From Azospirillum sp. TSO35-2 (lineage in GTDB: Bacteria > Pseudomonadota > Alphaproteobacteria > Azospirillales > Azospirillaceae): a stretch of DNA of 64,000 bases. Both the position numbers and the translations under genes were made by a program. Below are positions 1-8,979 of this stretch, in pieces. Each line of letters opens with the position of its first letter. Positions within the stretch are counted from its first letter, which is position 1. Where the stretch lies: contig NZ_LGRA01000021.1 in the NCBI RefSeq assembly GCF_003116095.1, forward strand, positions 2,766,025-2,830,024, read 5' to 3'. Below the pieces are notes generated by a model. The model ran no database searches. It was not told where the DNA came from and saw nothing but the letters and a program-made list of their open reading frames with translations.

Positions 1-71
1 CACCCCCGTCTGCCGATCTTTCTTCGGGAATTGGGGGCGTGACACGCCGGAGAAATCGTCACCCGGCAACC

Positions 72-99
72 GGGCCGCGCGCGTGGTGGCGCGCGGCCC
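72..99. terminator. GC-rich hairpin after small membrane gene
   Basis: An 11-bp perfect stem (72-82 with 89-99) encloses a 6-base loop just past the stop of the minus-strand gene ending at 106. No T-run follows on the minus strand, so it may be a weak or Rho-assisted terminator or simply a 3' stabilising hairpin. Confidence 0.4.
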
Positions 100-105
100 C
101 GATCG

Positions 106-294
106 TCAGTGGGCGGTGTCCAGACGGTCGTAGTGACGGCCGATGGTCCAGAAGATGTAGGCCACGCAGCCAATGAAGACGAGCAGTCCGCCGACCGCGA
201 AGGCGTCATCCGCCGCGCGCGAGGAGGCGAGCAGTCCGACGAACGCCATGATGCCGGCGATGATGGGGTTGATCCAAGAAGAGAGCGCTTTCAC
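106..294 (-). CDS. small two-TM membrane protein
   Basis: A 62-residue protein of unknown function with two predicted membrane segments (about residues 8-25 and 34-54) and a short basic C-terminal tail. I chose the GTG at 294 because AAAGGA lies about 8 bases upstream; a longer frame opening at 327 has no comparable site and adds only polar residues. It is followed by a strong hairpin and lies 135 bp downstream of the sensor kinase gene on the same strand, so the two could be cotranscribed. No family was recognised. Confidence 0.6.
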   Translation of the reverse strand: MKALSSWINPIIAGIMAFVGLLASSRAADDAFAVGGLLVFIGCVAYIFWTIGRHYDRLDTAH

Positions 295-429
295 GTCCCG
301 AAGTCCTTTCCCAGGGCGAGGGTCCAAGAGGGGCGAAGCGCCCGGCCCGGGTCCCCTCGGTTCAGGTCCTTGGGGGACGACACGAACGCTTCTGCATTGA
401 AGGAATTGTGCGGGACGGCGCCCGCGGAA

Positions 430-1908
430 TCAATGCGACACAAAAGACCTGTGCAATGCAACAGGCGCATCGCCGGGGCGTATGATTTTTTCCGGCAGGT
501 CGAGCGCGAAGACGGTTCCGCTGCCGGCGCTGCCGACCAGCCGCAGCTCGCCGCCATGGGCGCGCAGCACCTCGCGCGCGATGGCGAGGCCCAGCCCGAC
601 GCCGCCGGCCCGCGCCGACCCGGCGAAGGGCTGGAACAGGTTCTCCCGCGCCCGCGGCGCCAGGCCGGGGCCGTTGTCGGCGATGGTCAGGGTCAGCGGT
701 CCGCCGGCGCTCGCGGTTCCGTCGCCGTCGACGTCGGCGGCGATCCGCACGCGGTCGGCGCCGGCCTGCACCGCGTTGCGGCCGAGGTTGACCAGCGCGC
801 GGCCGAACTGGGCGGCGTCCACCAGGGCGATGGTGCCGGCGGCGATGTCGTTGACCCAGGCGGCTTCGACCCGGCTGCCGTCGGGCCGCACGGTGGCGAG
901 CACCTCGGCCCCCGCCTCGTCGGCCAGGGCGCGCAGGTCGGTCGGGGCGGGGGACAGCGGCAGCGCGCCGTCGCGGGTGAAGGACAGGGTCTGGCCGCAC
1001 AGCTCCACCGCGCGGTCCAGCGCGGCGAGCAGCCGCGGCGTCACCCGCCGCACCTCCGGATCGGCGCTCTCGCTCAGCCGCTCGGACAGCAGCGAGGCGG
1101 TGGACAGGATGCCGCGCAGGTCGTGGTTGATCTTGGCCACCGCGGTGCCCAGCGTCGCCAGCCGTTCGCGCTGGCGCAGGGCGGCGCGCACCGTGCCCTG
1201 CATCGCCGCCAGCTCGCGCTCCGCCACGCCGATCTCGTCGCGGCGGAAGGCGTCGGGACGGCCTCCGGCTTCGGCCGGCTGGACGCCGTCGGGATCGCGG
1301 CGGAAGGCGACGACACCGGCGGTCAGCCGCCGCATCGGCCGCACCAGCAGGGCGTGCAGCGTGACGTAGACCAGCCCGGCGGCGATCAGCGAGATGGCGA
1401 CCGACACCGCCAGGATCCGCTGCGAGAATTCCAGCATCGCGTCGATCATCGGCCGCTCGTCCATCGTCACCTCGACGCGCTGGGCGGCGTCCTTGGGCGA
1501 GCGGTCGATCACCCGGATCACCCGGTCGCGCGGCTCGGTCAGGGCGCGCGCCGCGTCGACGATCTGCATCCAGACGCCGGTGTTGCGCAGGTCGTAGACG
1601 GCGTCGGCCTCCGGCGGCATCGGCCGCGACAGCATGTAGACCCGGGCGCCGGGCTGGATCACGTCGATGACATGGGCGCCGGTGTAGGCCAGCAGCTTGG
1701 CCTGCAGCTCCTTCGTCACCATGAAGTCGGGGGCTGCCTCCACCGACAGGGCGGCGATGTGGGCGGCGGCCAGCCGCTCCTCCAGGTAGCTCATGCGGAA
1801 GCGGGCGATGGAGGGCGTGTAGATCAGCACCTCCGCCAGCAGCACGAACAGGATGGTGAGCACCAGCAGCTTGGCCGACAGGCTGTTCGCGACGGTGGGA
1901 ATGGGCAT
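430..1908 (-). CDS. membrane sensor histidine kinase
   Basis: A 492-residue sensor kinase that should autophosphorylate and pass phosphate to an unidentified response regulator. TM1 is near residues 11-32, a periplasmic sensing region of about 130 residues follows, and TM2 is near 165-190 with a HAMP-like linker. The probable phospho-acceptor is H262 in the motif KINHDLRG, which departs from the usual SHELRTP. The C-terminal ATPase domain has an N box (LVNLGRNAVQAG), a G1 box (DNGPGL) and a G2 box (GVGLGLAI). No response regulator gene is adjacent, so this is an orphan kinase here. It is divergent from hldE across 127 bp. The signal sensed is unknown. Confidence 0.85.
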   Translation of the reverse strand: MPIPTVANSLSAKLLVLTILFVLLAEVLIYTPSIARFRMSYLEERLAAAHIAALSVEAAPDFMVTKELQAKLLAYTGAHVIDVIQPGARVYMLSRPMPPEADAVYDLRNTGVWMQIVDAARALTEPRDRVIRVIDRSPKDAAQRVEVTMDERPMIDAMLEFSQRILAVSVAISLIAAGLVYVTLHALLVRPMRRLTAGVVAFRRDPDGVQPAEAGGRPDAFRRDEIGVAERELAAMQGTVRAALRQRERLATLGTAVAKINHDLRGILSTASLLSERLSESADPEVRRVTPRLLAALDRAVELCGQTLSFTRDGALPLSPAPTDLRALADEAGAEVLATVRPDGSRVEAAWVNDIAAGTIALVDAAQFGRALVNLGRNAVQAGADRVRIAADVDGDGTASAGGPLTLTIADNGPGLAPRARENLFQPFAGSARAGGVGLGLAIAREVLRAHGGELRLVGSAGSGTVFALDLPEKIIRPGDAPVALHRSFVSH

Positions 1909-2035
1909 GGGTGGCCGGGACCTGCGTCGTCAGTGTTGCCGGACGGCCATCCTACGACGGAGACAAACATGCGTCACCCGCGCAAGCCCCCCGATCCACT
2001 GGCGTTGCCTCGTCCGGGTTGGTAAGAGACAGGCC

Positions 2036-3487
2036 ATGAGCGACCTTGCCCGTCACATCGACACCCTGTCCCGCGCCAACGTGCTGTGCCTTGGCGACGT
2101 GATGCTCGACCGTTTCGTCTATGGTTCGGTGGACCGGGTGTCGCCCGAGGCGCCAATCCCCGTCCTGCGCATCGAGCGCGAGTTGCCGAAGCTGGGCGGC
2201 GCCGGCAACGTCGCGGCCAATCTGGTGGCGCTGGACGCCGCCTGCCGCTTCGTCTCGGTGGTCGGCAAGGACACGGTCGGCGGCGATCTGCTGGCGCTGT
2301 TGCGGCGCGAGGGGGTCGACGGCGCCGCCATCGTGGTGGAGGACGGGCGCCAGACCACGGTCAAGACCCGCTTCATCGCCGGCCAGCAGCAGTTGCTGCG
2401 CACCGACATCGAGACGGTCGTGCCGATCACCGTAGCCGGCCATGTGCTGGAGCGCGTGCGCGCCGCCCTGCCCGAGGTCGGCGGCGTCATCCTGTCCGAC
2501 TACGGCAAGGGCGTCCTGACCGACGAGCTGGTGGTGGCGGTGATCGCCGCGGCGCGGGATTCCGGCCGCACCGTGGTGGTCGATCCCAAGGGCCGCGACT
2601 ACCGCCGCTATCGTGGCGCCGACATCGTCACGCCCAACCGCAAGGAGCTGATGGAGGCCACCGGCCTGCCGGCCCGCACCGACGCGGAGGTGGTCGCCGC
2701 GGCGCGTCACCTGATCGCGACCTGCGGTGTCGGCGCCGTCGTCGCCACCCGCAGCGAACAGGGCATGTCGGTGGTCACCGCCGCGGACGCGGTCCATCTG
2801 CCGGCGGAAGCGCGCGAGGTGTTCGACGTGTCGGGCGCCGGCGACACCGTGGTGGCGACGCTGGCGGCGGCGCTGTCGGTGGGGATCGATCTGGTCGACG
2901 CCGCCCGGCTGGCCAATCTGGCAGCCGGCATCGTGGTCGGCAAGGTCGGCACCGCGGTGGTGCGGTCGGACGAGATGCTGGCGGCGCTGCACGAGCAGGA
3001 ATGGCGCCACGGCGAGGAGAAGGTGGCGACCCGCGACGCCGCGGCCGAACGGACGGAGCGCTGGCGGCTGCGCGGCAAGCGGGTCGGCTTCACCAACGGC
3101 TGCTTCGACCTGCTGCATCCCGGCCACATCGCCCTGCTGAAACAGGCGCGGGCGGCCTGCGACGTGCTGGTGGTCGGGCTGAACAGCGACGCCTCGGTGA
3201 AGCGCCTGAAGGGCGACAGCCGCCCGGTGCAGAACGAGACGGCGCGCGCCACGGTGCTGGCGTCGCTGGGCTGCGTCGATCTGGTGGTGATCTTCGGCGA
3301 GGACACGCCGGAGGAGCTGATCCACGCCCTGCGCCCCGACGTGCTGGTCAAGGGGGCGGACTACACCATCGCGACGGTGGTGGGGGCGGAGTTCGTCCAG
3401 AGCTATGGCGGCAAGGTGGTGCTGGCCGATCTGGTCCAGGGCCAGAGCACGACCAACACCATCAGGCGGATGACGGCGGGCGGCTGA
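2036..3487 (+). CDS. hldE: bifunctional heptose kinase/adenylyltransferase HldE
   Basis: HldE phosphorylates heptose-7-phosphate at C1 and then adenylylates it, giving ADP-heptose for the lipopolysaccharide inner core. The 483-residue length fits the family (E. coli about 477). Residues 1-330 form a PfkB/ribokinase-fold kinase with GGAGNVAANL near the N-terminus and the catalytic signature VSGAGDTVVA. Residues from about 350 form a cytidylyltransferase-fold domain with TNGCFDLLHPGH, containing the HxGH nucleotide motif. The ATG at 2036 was chosen because it directly precedes the conserved start and AAGAGACAGG lies upstream. Other heptose genes (gmhA, gmhB, hldD) are not adjacent. Confidence 0.95.
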   Translation: MSDLARHIDTLSRANVLCLGDVMLDRFVYGSVDRVSPEAPIPVLRIERELPKLGGAGNVAANLVALDAACRFVSVVGKDTVGGDLLALLRREGVDGAAIVVEDGRQTTVKTRFIAGQQQLLRTDIETVVPITVAGHVLERVRAALPEVGGVILSDYGKGVLTDELVVAVIAAARDSGRTVVVDPKGRDYRRYRGADIVTPNRKELMEATGLPARTDAEVVAAARHLIATCGVGAVVATRSEQGMSVVTAADAVHLPAEAREVFDVSGAGDTVVATLAAALSVGIDLVDAARLANLAAGIVVGKVGTAVVRSDEMLAALHEQEWRHGEEKVATRDAAAERTERWRLRGKRVGFTNGCFDLLHPGHIALLKQARAACDVLVVGLNSDASVKRLKGDSRPVQNETARATVLASLGCVDLVVIFGEDTPEELIHALRPDVLVKGADYTIATVVGAEFVQSYGGKVVLADLVQGQSTTNTIRRMTAGG

Positions 3488-3508
3488 CGGCAGGCGGATA
3501 AAGGGGCA

Positions 3509-3525
3509 GGGGGCAACGCGCCCCC
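3509..3525. terminator. short GC hairpin between convergent genes
   Basis: GGGGGC at 3509-3514 pairs with GCCCCC at 3520-3525. It sits between the end of hldE and the end of the minus-strand entericidin-like gene. No T-run is present, so assignment as a terminator is tentative. Confidence 0.3.
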
Positions 3526-3543
3526 GCACCCGTTCTCCGGACC

Positions 3544-3702
3544 TTACATCTTCTTCTGGACGTTGTCGGCGCCGCGTTCGATCGCGCGGCCGCCGGCCTG
3601 CACGTCCTGGCCGGCGCCTTCGAAGGTGTTGCAGGCGGCCAGCGTGGTGCCGAGCAGCGAACCCAGGATGGCGAGCAGGGCGAACTTCTTGATGGTCGTC
3701 AT
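3544..3702 (-). CDS. entericidin-like small lipoprotein
   Basis: A 52-residue reading frame encoding a basic N-terminus (MTTIKKF), a hydrophobic segment and a lipobox LAAC with the acylated cysteine at position 24. The mature part (CNTFEGAGQDVQAGGRAI) matches the entericidin A/B pattern of CNT, a glycine-rich stretch and an amphipathic helix. E. coli EcnA and EcnB are antidote and toxin lipoproteins linked to stationary-phase lysis; alphaproteobacteria usually carry single copies of unknown role. It is convergent with hldE. The length, lipobox and motif make the call fairly firm, but toxin versus antidote cannot be decided. Confidence 0.85.
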   Translation of the reverse strand: MTTIKKFALLAILGSLLGTTLAACNTFEGAGQDVQAGGRAIERGADNVQKKM

Positions 3703-4023
3703 GGTGGTCTCCGGTAGCGGTGGCGATGCAATCGCTCCCTAGAACGCAAGCGGGGCCGCAAAGGTTTCCCGACTCCTTCGGGCAGGGGGCTTGCGCAAAA
3801 GGGGTGCCCTTCGTTCCGGTCGCTCCCACCGGCCAGATCCGCCGATCTGGATTCTCGCCGATCTGGGTTTTCGATGCCGGCCTTCCCACACAGAGACGAA
3901 GTGTCTCGTTGCCAGCCGGCGTGAGCGCGGGCATAAATCGGCCCGCGGCACTCCCCGCTTGCCCTCCCCGCTGGATGGGACGGCTTTTGGCAACGAGCAA
4001 GAATGGCGAAAGGAAAGCCTCTC
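3703..4023. other. intergenic region upstream of lpd
   Basis: This 321-bp gap separates the divergent entericidin-like gene and lpd. It contains two inverted repeats: CCAGATC-CGCC-GATCTGG at 3833-3850 and GAGAC-GAAGT-GTCTC at 3893-3907. They could be operator or leader structures for lpd. I saw no convincing promoter pair and no additional gene. Confidence 0.4.
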
Positions 4024-5421
4024 ATGGCTGAAAGCACATTTGACGTCGTCGTGGTCGGCGGTGGTCCCGGCGGGTATGTCTGCGCGATCCGCGCGGCGCA
4101 GCTCGGCTTCAAGGTCGCCTGCGTGGAAAAGCGCGGCACCCTGGGCGGCACCTGCCTGAACGTGGGCTGCATCCCGTCCAAGGCTCTGCTGGCGGCGTCG
4201 GAGAAGTTCGAGGAGGCGGCGCACGGCCTCGCCAAGTTCGGCATCAAGGTCGGCGGCGTGGAACTCGACCTGCCGGGCATGCTGTCCCACAAGGACAAGG
4301 TCGTTAAGGACAACGTCGGCGGCATCGAGTTCCTGTTCAAGAAGAACAAGGTCACCTGGCTGAAGGGCGCCGGCACGATCACCGCCGGCAACACGGTCGA
4401 GGTCGAGGGCGTCGGCACGGTCACCGCCAGCAAGGCGATCGTCATCGCCACCGGTTCGGAAGTGACCCCGCTGCCGGGCATCGCCATCGACGAGAAGCGC
4501 GTCGTGTCGTCCACCGGCGCCCTGGCGCTGTCGGAGGTGCCGAAGCATCTGGTCGTCATCGGCGGCGGCGTGATCGGGCTGGAACTGGGCTCGGTCTGGG
4601 GCCGTCTCGGCGCCAAGGTGACGGTGGTCGAGTATCTCGACCGCGTGCTGCCGACGATGGACGGCGAGCTGTCGAAGCAGGCCCAGCGCCTCTTCGCCAA
4701 GCAGGGCATGGACTTCAAGCTGAGCACCAAGGTGACCGGCGCGTCGGTGACCGCAACCGGCGTGACCCTGACGGTCGAGCCCGCCGCCGGCGGCGCGGCC
4801 CAGACCATCGACGCCGACACCGTGCTGGTCGCCATCGGCCGCCGCCCCTACACCGAGGGCCTGGGCCTTGAGGCGGTGGGCGTGGAGATGGAGCGCGGCC
4901 GCGTCAAGATCGACGGCCATTTCCAGACCAACGTCCCCGGCATCTACGCCATCGGCGACGTGGTCGAAGGCCCGATGCTGGCCCACAAGGCCGAGGAAGA
5001 GGGCGTCGCGCTGGCCGAGCAGCTCGCCGGCCAGAAGAGCCACGTCAACCACAACCTCGTCCCCGGCGTCGTCTACACCTGGCCGGAAGTGGCCGCGGTG
5101 GGCAAGACGGAAGAGCAGCTGAAGGCCGCGGGCGTCGCCTACAAGACCGGCAAGTTCCCGTTCACCGCCAACGGCCGCGCGCGCGCCGGCGGCAACACCG
5201 ACGGCTTCGTCAAGATCCTGTCGGACGCCACCACCGACCAGGTGCTGGGCGTCCACATGATCGGCCCGAACGTGTCGGAGATGATCGGCGAGCTGGTGCT
5301 GGGCATGGAGTTCAGCGCGTCGGCCGAAGACATCGCCCGCACCTGCCACGCCCACCCGACCCTGTCGGAAGCGGTCAAGGAAGCGGCGCTGGCGGTGGAC
5401 GGGCGTCCGCTGCACATCTGA
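4024..5421 (+). CDS. lpd: dihydrolipoyl dehydrogenase
   Basis: This flavoprotein (E3) reoxidises dihydrolipoamide with NAD+ in 2-oxoacid dehydrogenase complexes and possibly the glycine cleavage system. The 465-residue protein has an N-terminal FAD motif (GGGPGGYVCAI), the redox disulfide GGTCLNVGCIPSK, an NAD-binding GGGVIGLELG, and the C-terminal active-site HAHPTLSE with the catalytic His-Glu pair. The ATG at 4024 is preferred to one at 4003 because AAAGGAAA lies about 7 bases before it. The E1 and E2 subunit genes are not adjacent. A strong terminator follows. Confidence 0.95.
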   Translation: MAESTFDVVVVGGGPGGYVCAIRAAQLGFKVACVEKRGTLGGTCLNVGCIPSKALLAASEKFEEAAHGLAKFGIKVGGVELDLPGMLSHKDKVVKDNVGGIEFLFKKNKVTWLKGAGTITAGNTVEVEGVGTVTASKAIVIATGSEVTPLPGIAIDEKRVVSSTGALALSEVPKHLVVIGGGVIGLELGSVWGRLGAKVTVVEYLDRVLPTMDGELSKQAQRLFAKQGMDFKLSTKVTGASVTATGVTLTVEPAAGGAAQTIDADTVLVAIGRRPYTEGLGLEAVGVEMERGRVKIDGHFQTNVPGIYAIGDVVEGPMLAHKAEEEGVALAEQLAGQKSHVNHNLVPGVVYTWPEVAAVGKTEEQLKAAGVAYKTGKFPFTANGRARAGGNTDGFVKILSDATTDQVLGVHMIGPNVSEMIGELVLGMEFSASAEDIARTCHAHPTLSEAVKEAALAVDGRPLHI

Positions 5422-5447
5422 TCCTCACCGGCCTGAAACAGAACCAA

Positions 5448-5481
5448 AAAGGCTCCCCCGCCGACCGGCGGGGGAGCCTTT
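5448..5481. terminator. bidirectional intrinsic terminator
   Basis: A 15-bp perfect stem (5448-5462 with 5467-5481) with loop GACC, flanked by A-rich and T-rich ends, lies between convergent lpd and the chemoreceptor gene and can serve both. Confidence 0.9.
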
Positions 5482-5503
5482 CTGTTTGGAAAGGCGGTGA
5501 CGG

Positions 5504-7684
5504 TCAGGCCGCGCGGATGGTGGACAGGAAGCCGTTCACCACGTTGCGCAGGCGGCCGGCGTCGGTGGCGAGCTGGCCGGAGACCGACAGGACGTTCTCG
5601 GCCGAGTGACCGGCCTCGACCGCGGCGCTGCGGACGTCGGCGATGGTGTTGGTCACCTCCAGCGTGCCGGTCGCGGCCTGCTGGACGTTGCGGGCGATTT
5701 CCGCGGTCGCGGCGCCCTGCTCCTCGACGGCGGCGGCGATGGCGGTCGAGATCTCGTCGATCTGGGCGATGATGCCGCCGATCTGCTTGATCGCGGTGGC
5801 CGTCTCGTCGGTGACGCGCTGCATGCCGGTGACGTGGCCGGCGATGTCCTCGGTCGCGCGGGCGGTCTGGTTGGCGAGGCTCTTGACCTCCTGCGCCACC
5901 ACGGCGAAGCCCTTGCCGGCCTCGCCGGCGCGGGCGGCCTCGATGGTCGCGTTCAGCGCCAGCAGGTTGGTCTGGCTGGCGATGTCCTGGATGAGCTGGA
6001 CCACCGTGCCGATCTTCACCGCCGCCTCGGTCAGGCTGAGCACCTGGCCGTTCGCGTCCTGGGCGGCCGACACCGCGTTGCGGGCGATCTGGGCGGAGCG
6101 GTTGACGCGCTCGCCGATCTCCTGGATCGAGGCGGACAGCTCCTCGGTGGCGGCGGCGACGGTCTGCACGTTGCTGTTGGCGTCCTGCGAGGCGTTGGCC
6201 ACCACGCCGGCCTGCTGGCTGGTCTGCGTCGCCGTGGCGGTCATCGCCTGGGCCGTGCCGTTCATCGTCTTGGCGGCGCCGTCGACGCCCTCGACGACGT
6301 TCATCACCTGCGCCTCCAGATCGTCGGCGAGTTGCAGCATCGACCGGCGGCGTTCGGCGTCGGCCTTCGCCTGGTCCTCGGCGCGCTGGTCGATCATGCG
6401 CTTGAGGTCGGCCAGCATCTTGCGAAGCGCGTCGGCGAGCGCGCCGACCTCGTCGACCTGCCGGACGTCCAGCGTCTGGTCGAAGCGGCCGGCGGCGATG
6501 CCCTCCGCGAAGCCGACGCTGGCGCGGATCGGGCGGGCGATGCCGCCGGCGACCACCCACATCGCGGCGACCGCGCCGAAGGCGACCAGGACGCCGACCC
6601 CGACCAGCCAGAGAATGCTGGAGTTCGCCCGCGAACCCAGCGCGGCGTCGAGGGCGATGCCGTCGGCCAGAACGATGTCCTTCGGCACCTGGACCAGCAC
6701 CGCCCACGGCTTTTCGGTGTTGCCCATGGTGATCGGGGCGAAGCTGCGCAGCATGTTGGTGGCGGCCTCGACATCGACATGGGGCTTGCCGGACTGGACG
6801 GTCGCCAGATCCTGCTGCCACGAGCTGTCGAAGGTCGAGATCGACTGGCCGATCAGGTCGGGGCGCGCGCTGTGGGCGACGATCAGGCCCATGTTGCTGA
6901 CGATGACGACCTGGCTGCGGCCGTTGAACACCGCGGCGCTGACCTTGGTCGACAGTTGCTGCACGAAGTCGAGGTTGAAGTCGGCACCGGCGACGCCGTG
7001 GAACTTGCCGCCGATGACGACGGGGACCGACAGGGTCGCCAGGAAGACCTGCTTGCCCTGCACGACGTAGGGCAGGGGATCGAGCACGCTCTCCCGGCCG
7101 TTCTCCTGCGGACCGATGTACCAGCCGCCCTTCATCACTCCGTTGGGATGACGCTCGCGGCTGTCATACTCGACCAGCGGCTGCATGGCGATGCGGCCGT
7201 TCTGGTCGCGGTTCCAGTAGGGGATGAAGCGGCCGGTGGCGTCGGTGCCGGTCTCGCGGCGGTTGCGGAACTCCGCGTCGCGCTTGTCCAGCCCGTTGGG
7301 CTCCCACGCCGAATAGGTGCCGTTGAACAGCGGGTTGCGCTTCAGGACCGACAGCAGGATGCCGTTGAAGGCCTCGCGCCGCCGCTCCACCGGGGTGTTG
7401 CCGGCCGCCTCGTCGTCGGCGAGGCTGGCGAAGCTGCTGGCCATCGTCCGGGCGGCGTTCAGCGCGGTGTCGAACTCCGACCGCAGCAGGCCGGCCTGGG
7501 TGGCCGCAAGGTTCTGCAGGGATTCGGTGGTCTTGCTTTCCAGGATCTGCGCGACGTTTTCCGTCACGAAGTCATTGTTGGATCGTGTGGACACGACCGC
7601 AAACCCGACAAGCACCGCAACCGTACCCGCCAGGCAGAGACCCGACAGGACGGAAATCTTTGTTTGGATGGATTTTATCTGCAT
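5504..7684 (-). CDS. methyl-accepting chemotaxis protein, Cache sensor
   Basis: A 726-residue transmembrane chemoreceptor. TM1 is near residues 9-30, followed by a large periplasmic dCache-type sensing region (to about 335), TM2 near 340-365, HAMP, and a cytoplasmic signalling helix pair with the conserved hairpin tip SQTNLLALNATIEAARAGE. The C-terminus ends shortly after the signalling domain and lacks a CheR-tethering pentapeptide. The ATG at 7684 was chosen over a frame opening at 7723 because GGGGGATCC lies just upstream and the basic TM1 leader begins there. A one-mismatch CtrA-like site lies about 55-70 bp upstream. The ligand is unknown. Confidence 0.92.
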   Translation of the reverse strand: MQIKSIQTKISVLSGLCLAGTVAVLVGFAVVSTRSNNDFVTENVAQILESKTTESLQNLAATQAGLLRSEFDTALNAARTMASSFASLADDEAAGNTPVERRREAFNGILLSVLKRNPLFNGTYSAWEPNGLDKRDAEFRNRRETGTDATGRFIPYWNRDQNGRIAMQPLVEYDSRERHPNGVMKGGWYIGPQENGRESVLDPLPYVVQGKQVFLATLSVPVVIGGKFHGVAGADFNLDFVQQLSTKVSAAVFNGRSQVVIVSNMGLIVAHSARPDLIGQSISTFDSSWQQDLATVQSGKPHVDVEAATNMLRSFAPITMGNTEKPWAVLVQVPKDIVLADGIALDAALGSRANSSILWLVGVGVLVAFGAVAAMWVVAGGIARPIRASVGFAEGIAAGRFDQTLDVRQVDEVGALADALRKMLADLKRMIDQRAEDQAKADAERRRSMLQLADDLEAQVMNVVEGVDGAAKTMNGTAQAMTATATQTSQQAGVVANASQDANSNVQTVAAATEELSASIQEIGERVNRSAQIARNAVSAAQDANGQVLSLTEAAVKIGTVVQLIQDIASQTNLLALNATIEAARAGEAGKGFAVVAQEVKSLANQTARATEDIAGHVTGMQRVTDETATAIKQIGGIIAQIDEISTAIAAAVEEQGAATAEIARNVQQAATGTLEVTNTIADVRSAAVEAGHSAENVLSVSGQLATDAGRLRNVVNGFLSTIRAA

Positions 7685-7998
7685 GAGCGGATCCCCCGAC
7701 GCGAGCGCACGTTCGGCGGTCACTGTCGGAGAACCAGGTTAAGGACGAAGTAAGGAGTTCATCAGGGTTTCCCGCAGCCCTATTGTTCTTTGGTACTAAT
7801 CGCCACGGCGATGATCGAAGACTTAAATGTTTGAGGTGGTGAATATAGCGTGTGTGTCAACTTGGTCTTTGTGGCAATGATCGGCAAGCGGAAAGCTCGC
7901 GATCTTCTTCGGCTGGGGAAAGGCTCCTGAAAAGACTTGGGCCGAGGAGCGAGTCATCGTCAAGACCAGGTCATCCCGGCGGAAGAGTTGCCGGCCAG
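7685..7998. other. intergenic region between chemoreceptor and xerC
   Basis: This 314-bp stretch is AT-richer than its neighbours. It holds the upstream region of the minus-strand chemoreceptor, including a CtrA-like site at 7738-7753, and the 3' flank of xerC. I see no further gene and no clear terminator. Confidence 0.4.
7738..7753 (-). promoter_or_regulatory. CtrA-like site upstream of chemoreceptor
   Basis: On the minus strand this reads TTACTTCGTCCTTAAC, one mismatch from the CtrA consensus TTAA-N7-TTAAC. It lies 54-69 bp upstream of the chosen chemoreceptor start, a usual place for a CtrA-dependent promoter. CtrA controls motility genes in many Rhodospirillales. Confidence 0.45.
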
Positions 7999-8979
7999 TC
8001 AGCTCTTTCGCGCCCGCGGGTGTGCCGAGCGGTAGACATTCATCAACTGCTCGTTCTCCACATCGGTGTAGCGCTGGGTCGTCGACAGCGAGGCGTGGCC
8101 GAGCAGGTCCTGGATGGCGCGCAGGTCGCCGCCATCCGCCAAAAGATGGGTTGCGAAACTGTGACGCAGGGCGTGCGGCGTGGCGCTGTCGGGCATGCCC
8201 ATCAGGGCGCGCAGCTTCTGCATCTGGTGCTGGGCGATGCTGGCGTTCAGCCGGCCGCCGCGGGTGCCGACGAACAGCGGGCCGTCGGCGGCCAGGGCGA
8301 AGGGGCAACTGTCGATGTAGGCGCGCACCGCGTCGGTCACCGCCGGCAGGACGGGGATCACCCGCTCCTTGCGGCCCTTGCCGGTGACGCGCAGGCTCTC
8401 GCCCAGCGGCGCGTCCTTGCGCGCCAGCCCCAGCGCCTCGGAGATGCGCAGGCCGCAGCCGTAGAGCAGGGTGAACAGGGCGCGGTCGCGCTTGCCGATC
8501 CAGGGTTCCTCGCGGTCGCGCTCGGCCTCCTCCAGCAGGCGGTCGGCGTCGATCTCGGTCAGCGGGCGCGGGGCGGGGCGCTTGACCTTCGGCGTCGCCA
8601 GGGTGGCGGCGGCGGGGTTGTGCAGGCGGCCGCTGCGGTCCATCCAGCGGAACAGGTTGCGCACCGCCGCCAGCTTGCGCGCCCGGCTGGCCCCGATCAG
8701 CCCGTCCATCGCCAGCCGCGACATCCAGGCGCGGAAGTCCGCCGCCTTCAGGTCGCCCAGGTCGTTCAGCGAGGGCGGCGACCCGCCGCGGAACTCGGTG
8801 AGGAAGCGCAGGAACTCGCCCACGTCGGCGGTGTAGGCCGACAGGGTGTGTTTCGACGCCGCCTTCTCGCTCTCCATCCAGCGCCGCCAGTGGGCCAGCG
8901 CATCCTGGACGTCGGGCTTGGCGGAGAAGCCAAGGACCGGTTCGGCCGCACCCGGTTCCGTCACGCCCGGATTGGTCAA
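7999..8979 (-). CDS. xerC: tyrosine recombinase XerC
   Basis: XerC acts with XerD at the dif site to resolve chromosome dimers. The 326-residue protein has an N-terminal SAM-like core-binding domain (about residues 25-130) and a catalytic domain carrying Arg in CGLRISEAL, Lys in TGKGRKERVIP, the HALRHSFATHLL box, a LLGH motif, and the nucleophilic Tyr in TTQRYTDV. Its ATG overlaps the TGA of the preceding DUF484 gene (ATGA at 8976-8979), indicating translational coupling. The DUF484-xerC pairing is a conserved proteobacterial arrangement and supports XerC over a phage integrase. Confidence 0.93.
   Translation of the reverse strand: MTNPGVTEPGAAEPVLGFSAKPDVQDALAHWRRWMESEKAASKHTLSAYTADVGEFLRFLTEFRGGSPPSLNDLGDLKAADFRAWMSRLAMDGLIGASRARKLAAVRNLFRWMDRSGRLHNPAAATLATPKVKRPAPRPLTEIDADRLLEEAERDREEPWIGKRDRALFTLLYGCGLRISEALGLARKDAPLGESLRVTGKGRKERVIPVLPAVTDAVRAYIDSCPFALAADGPLFVGTRGGRLNASIAQHQMQKLRALMGMPDSATPHALRHSFATHLLADGGDLRAIQDLLGHASLSTTQRYTDVENEQLMNVYRSAHPRARKS

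Noticed and set aside
109..2025. Very long open frame antisense to the sensor kinase
   Set aside because: It mirrors codon bias of the kinase on the other strand, has low-complexity composition and no recognisable domain. Similar antisense frames lie opposite hldE, lpd, priA, atp and thrS.
3833..3850. CCAGATC/GATCTGG palindrome as a named operator
   Set aside because: No known consensus was recognised; kept only as a note in the intergenic entry.
7999..8979. Phage integrase for the structural cassette
   Set aside because: The recombinase is coupled to DUF484 as chromosomal XerC usually is, and lies 16 kb away from the cassette.
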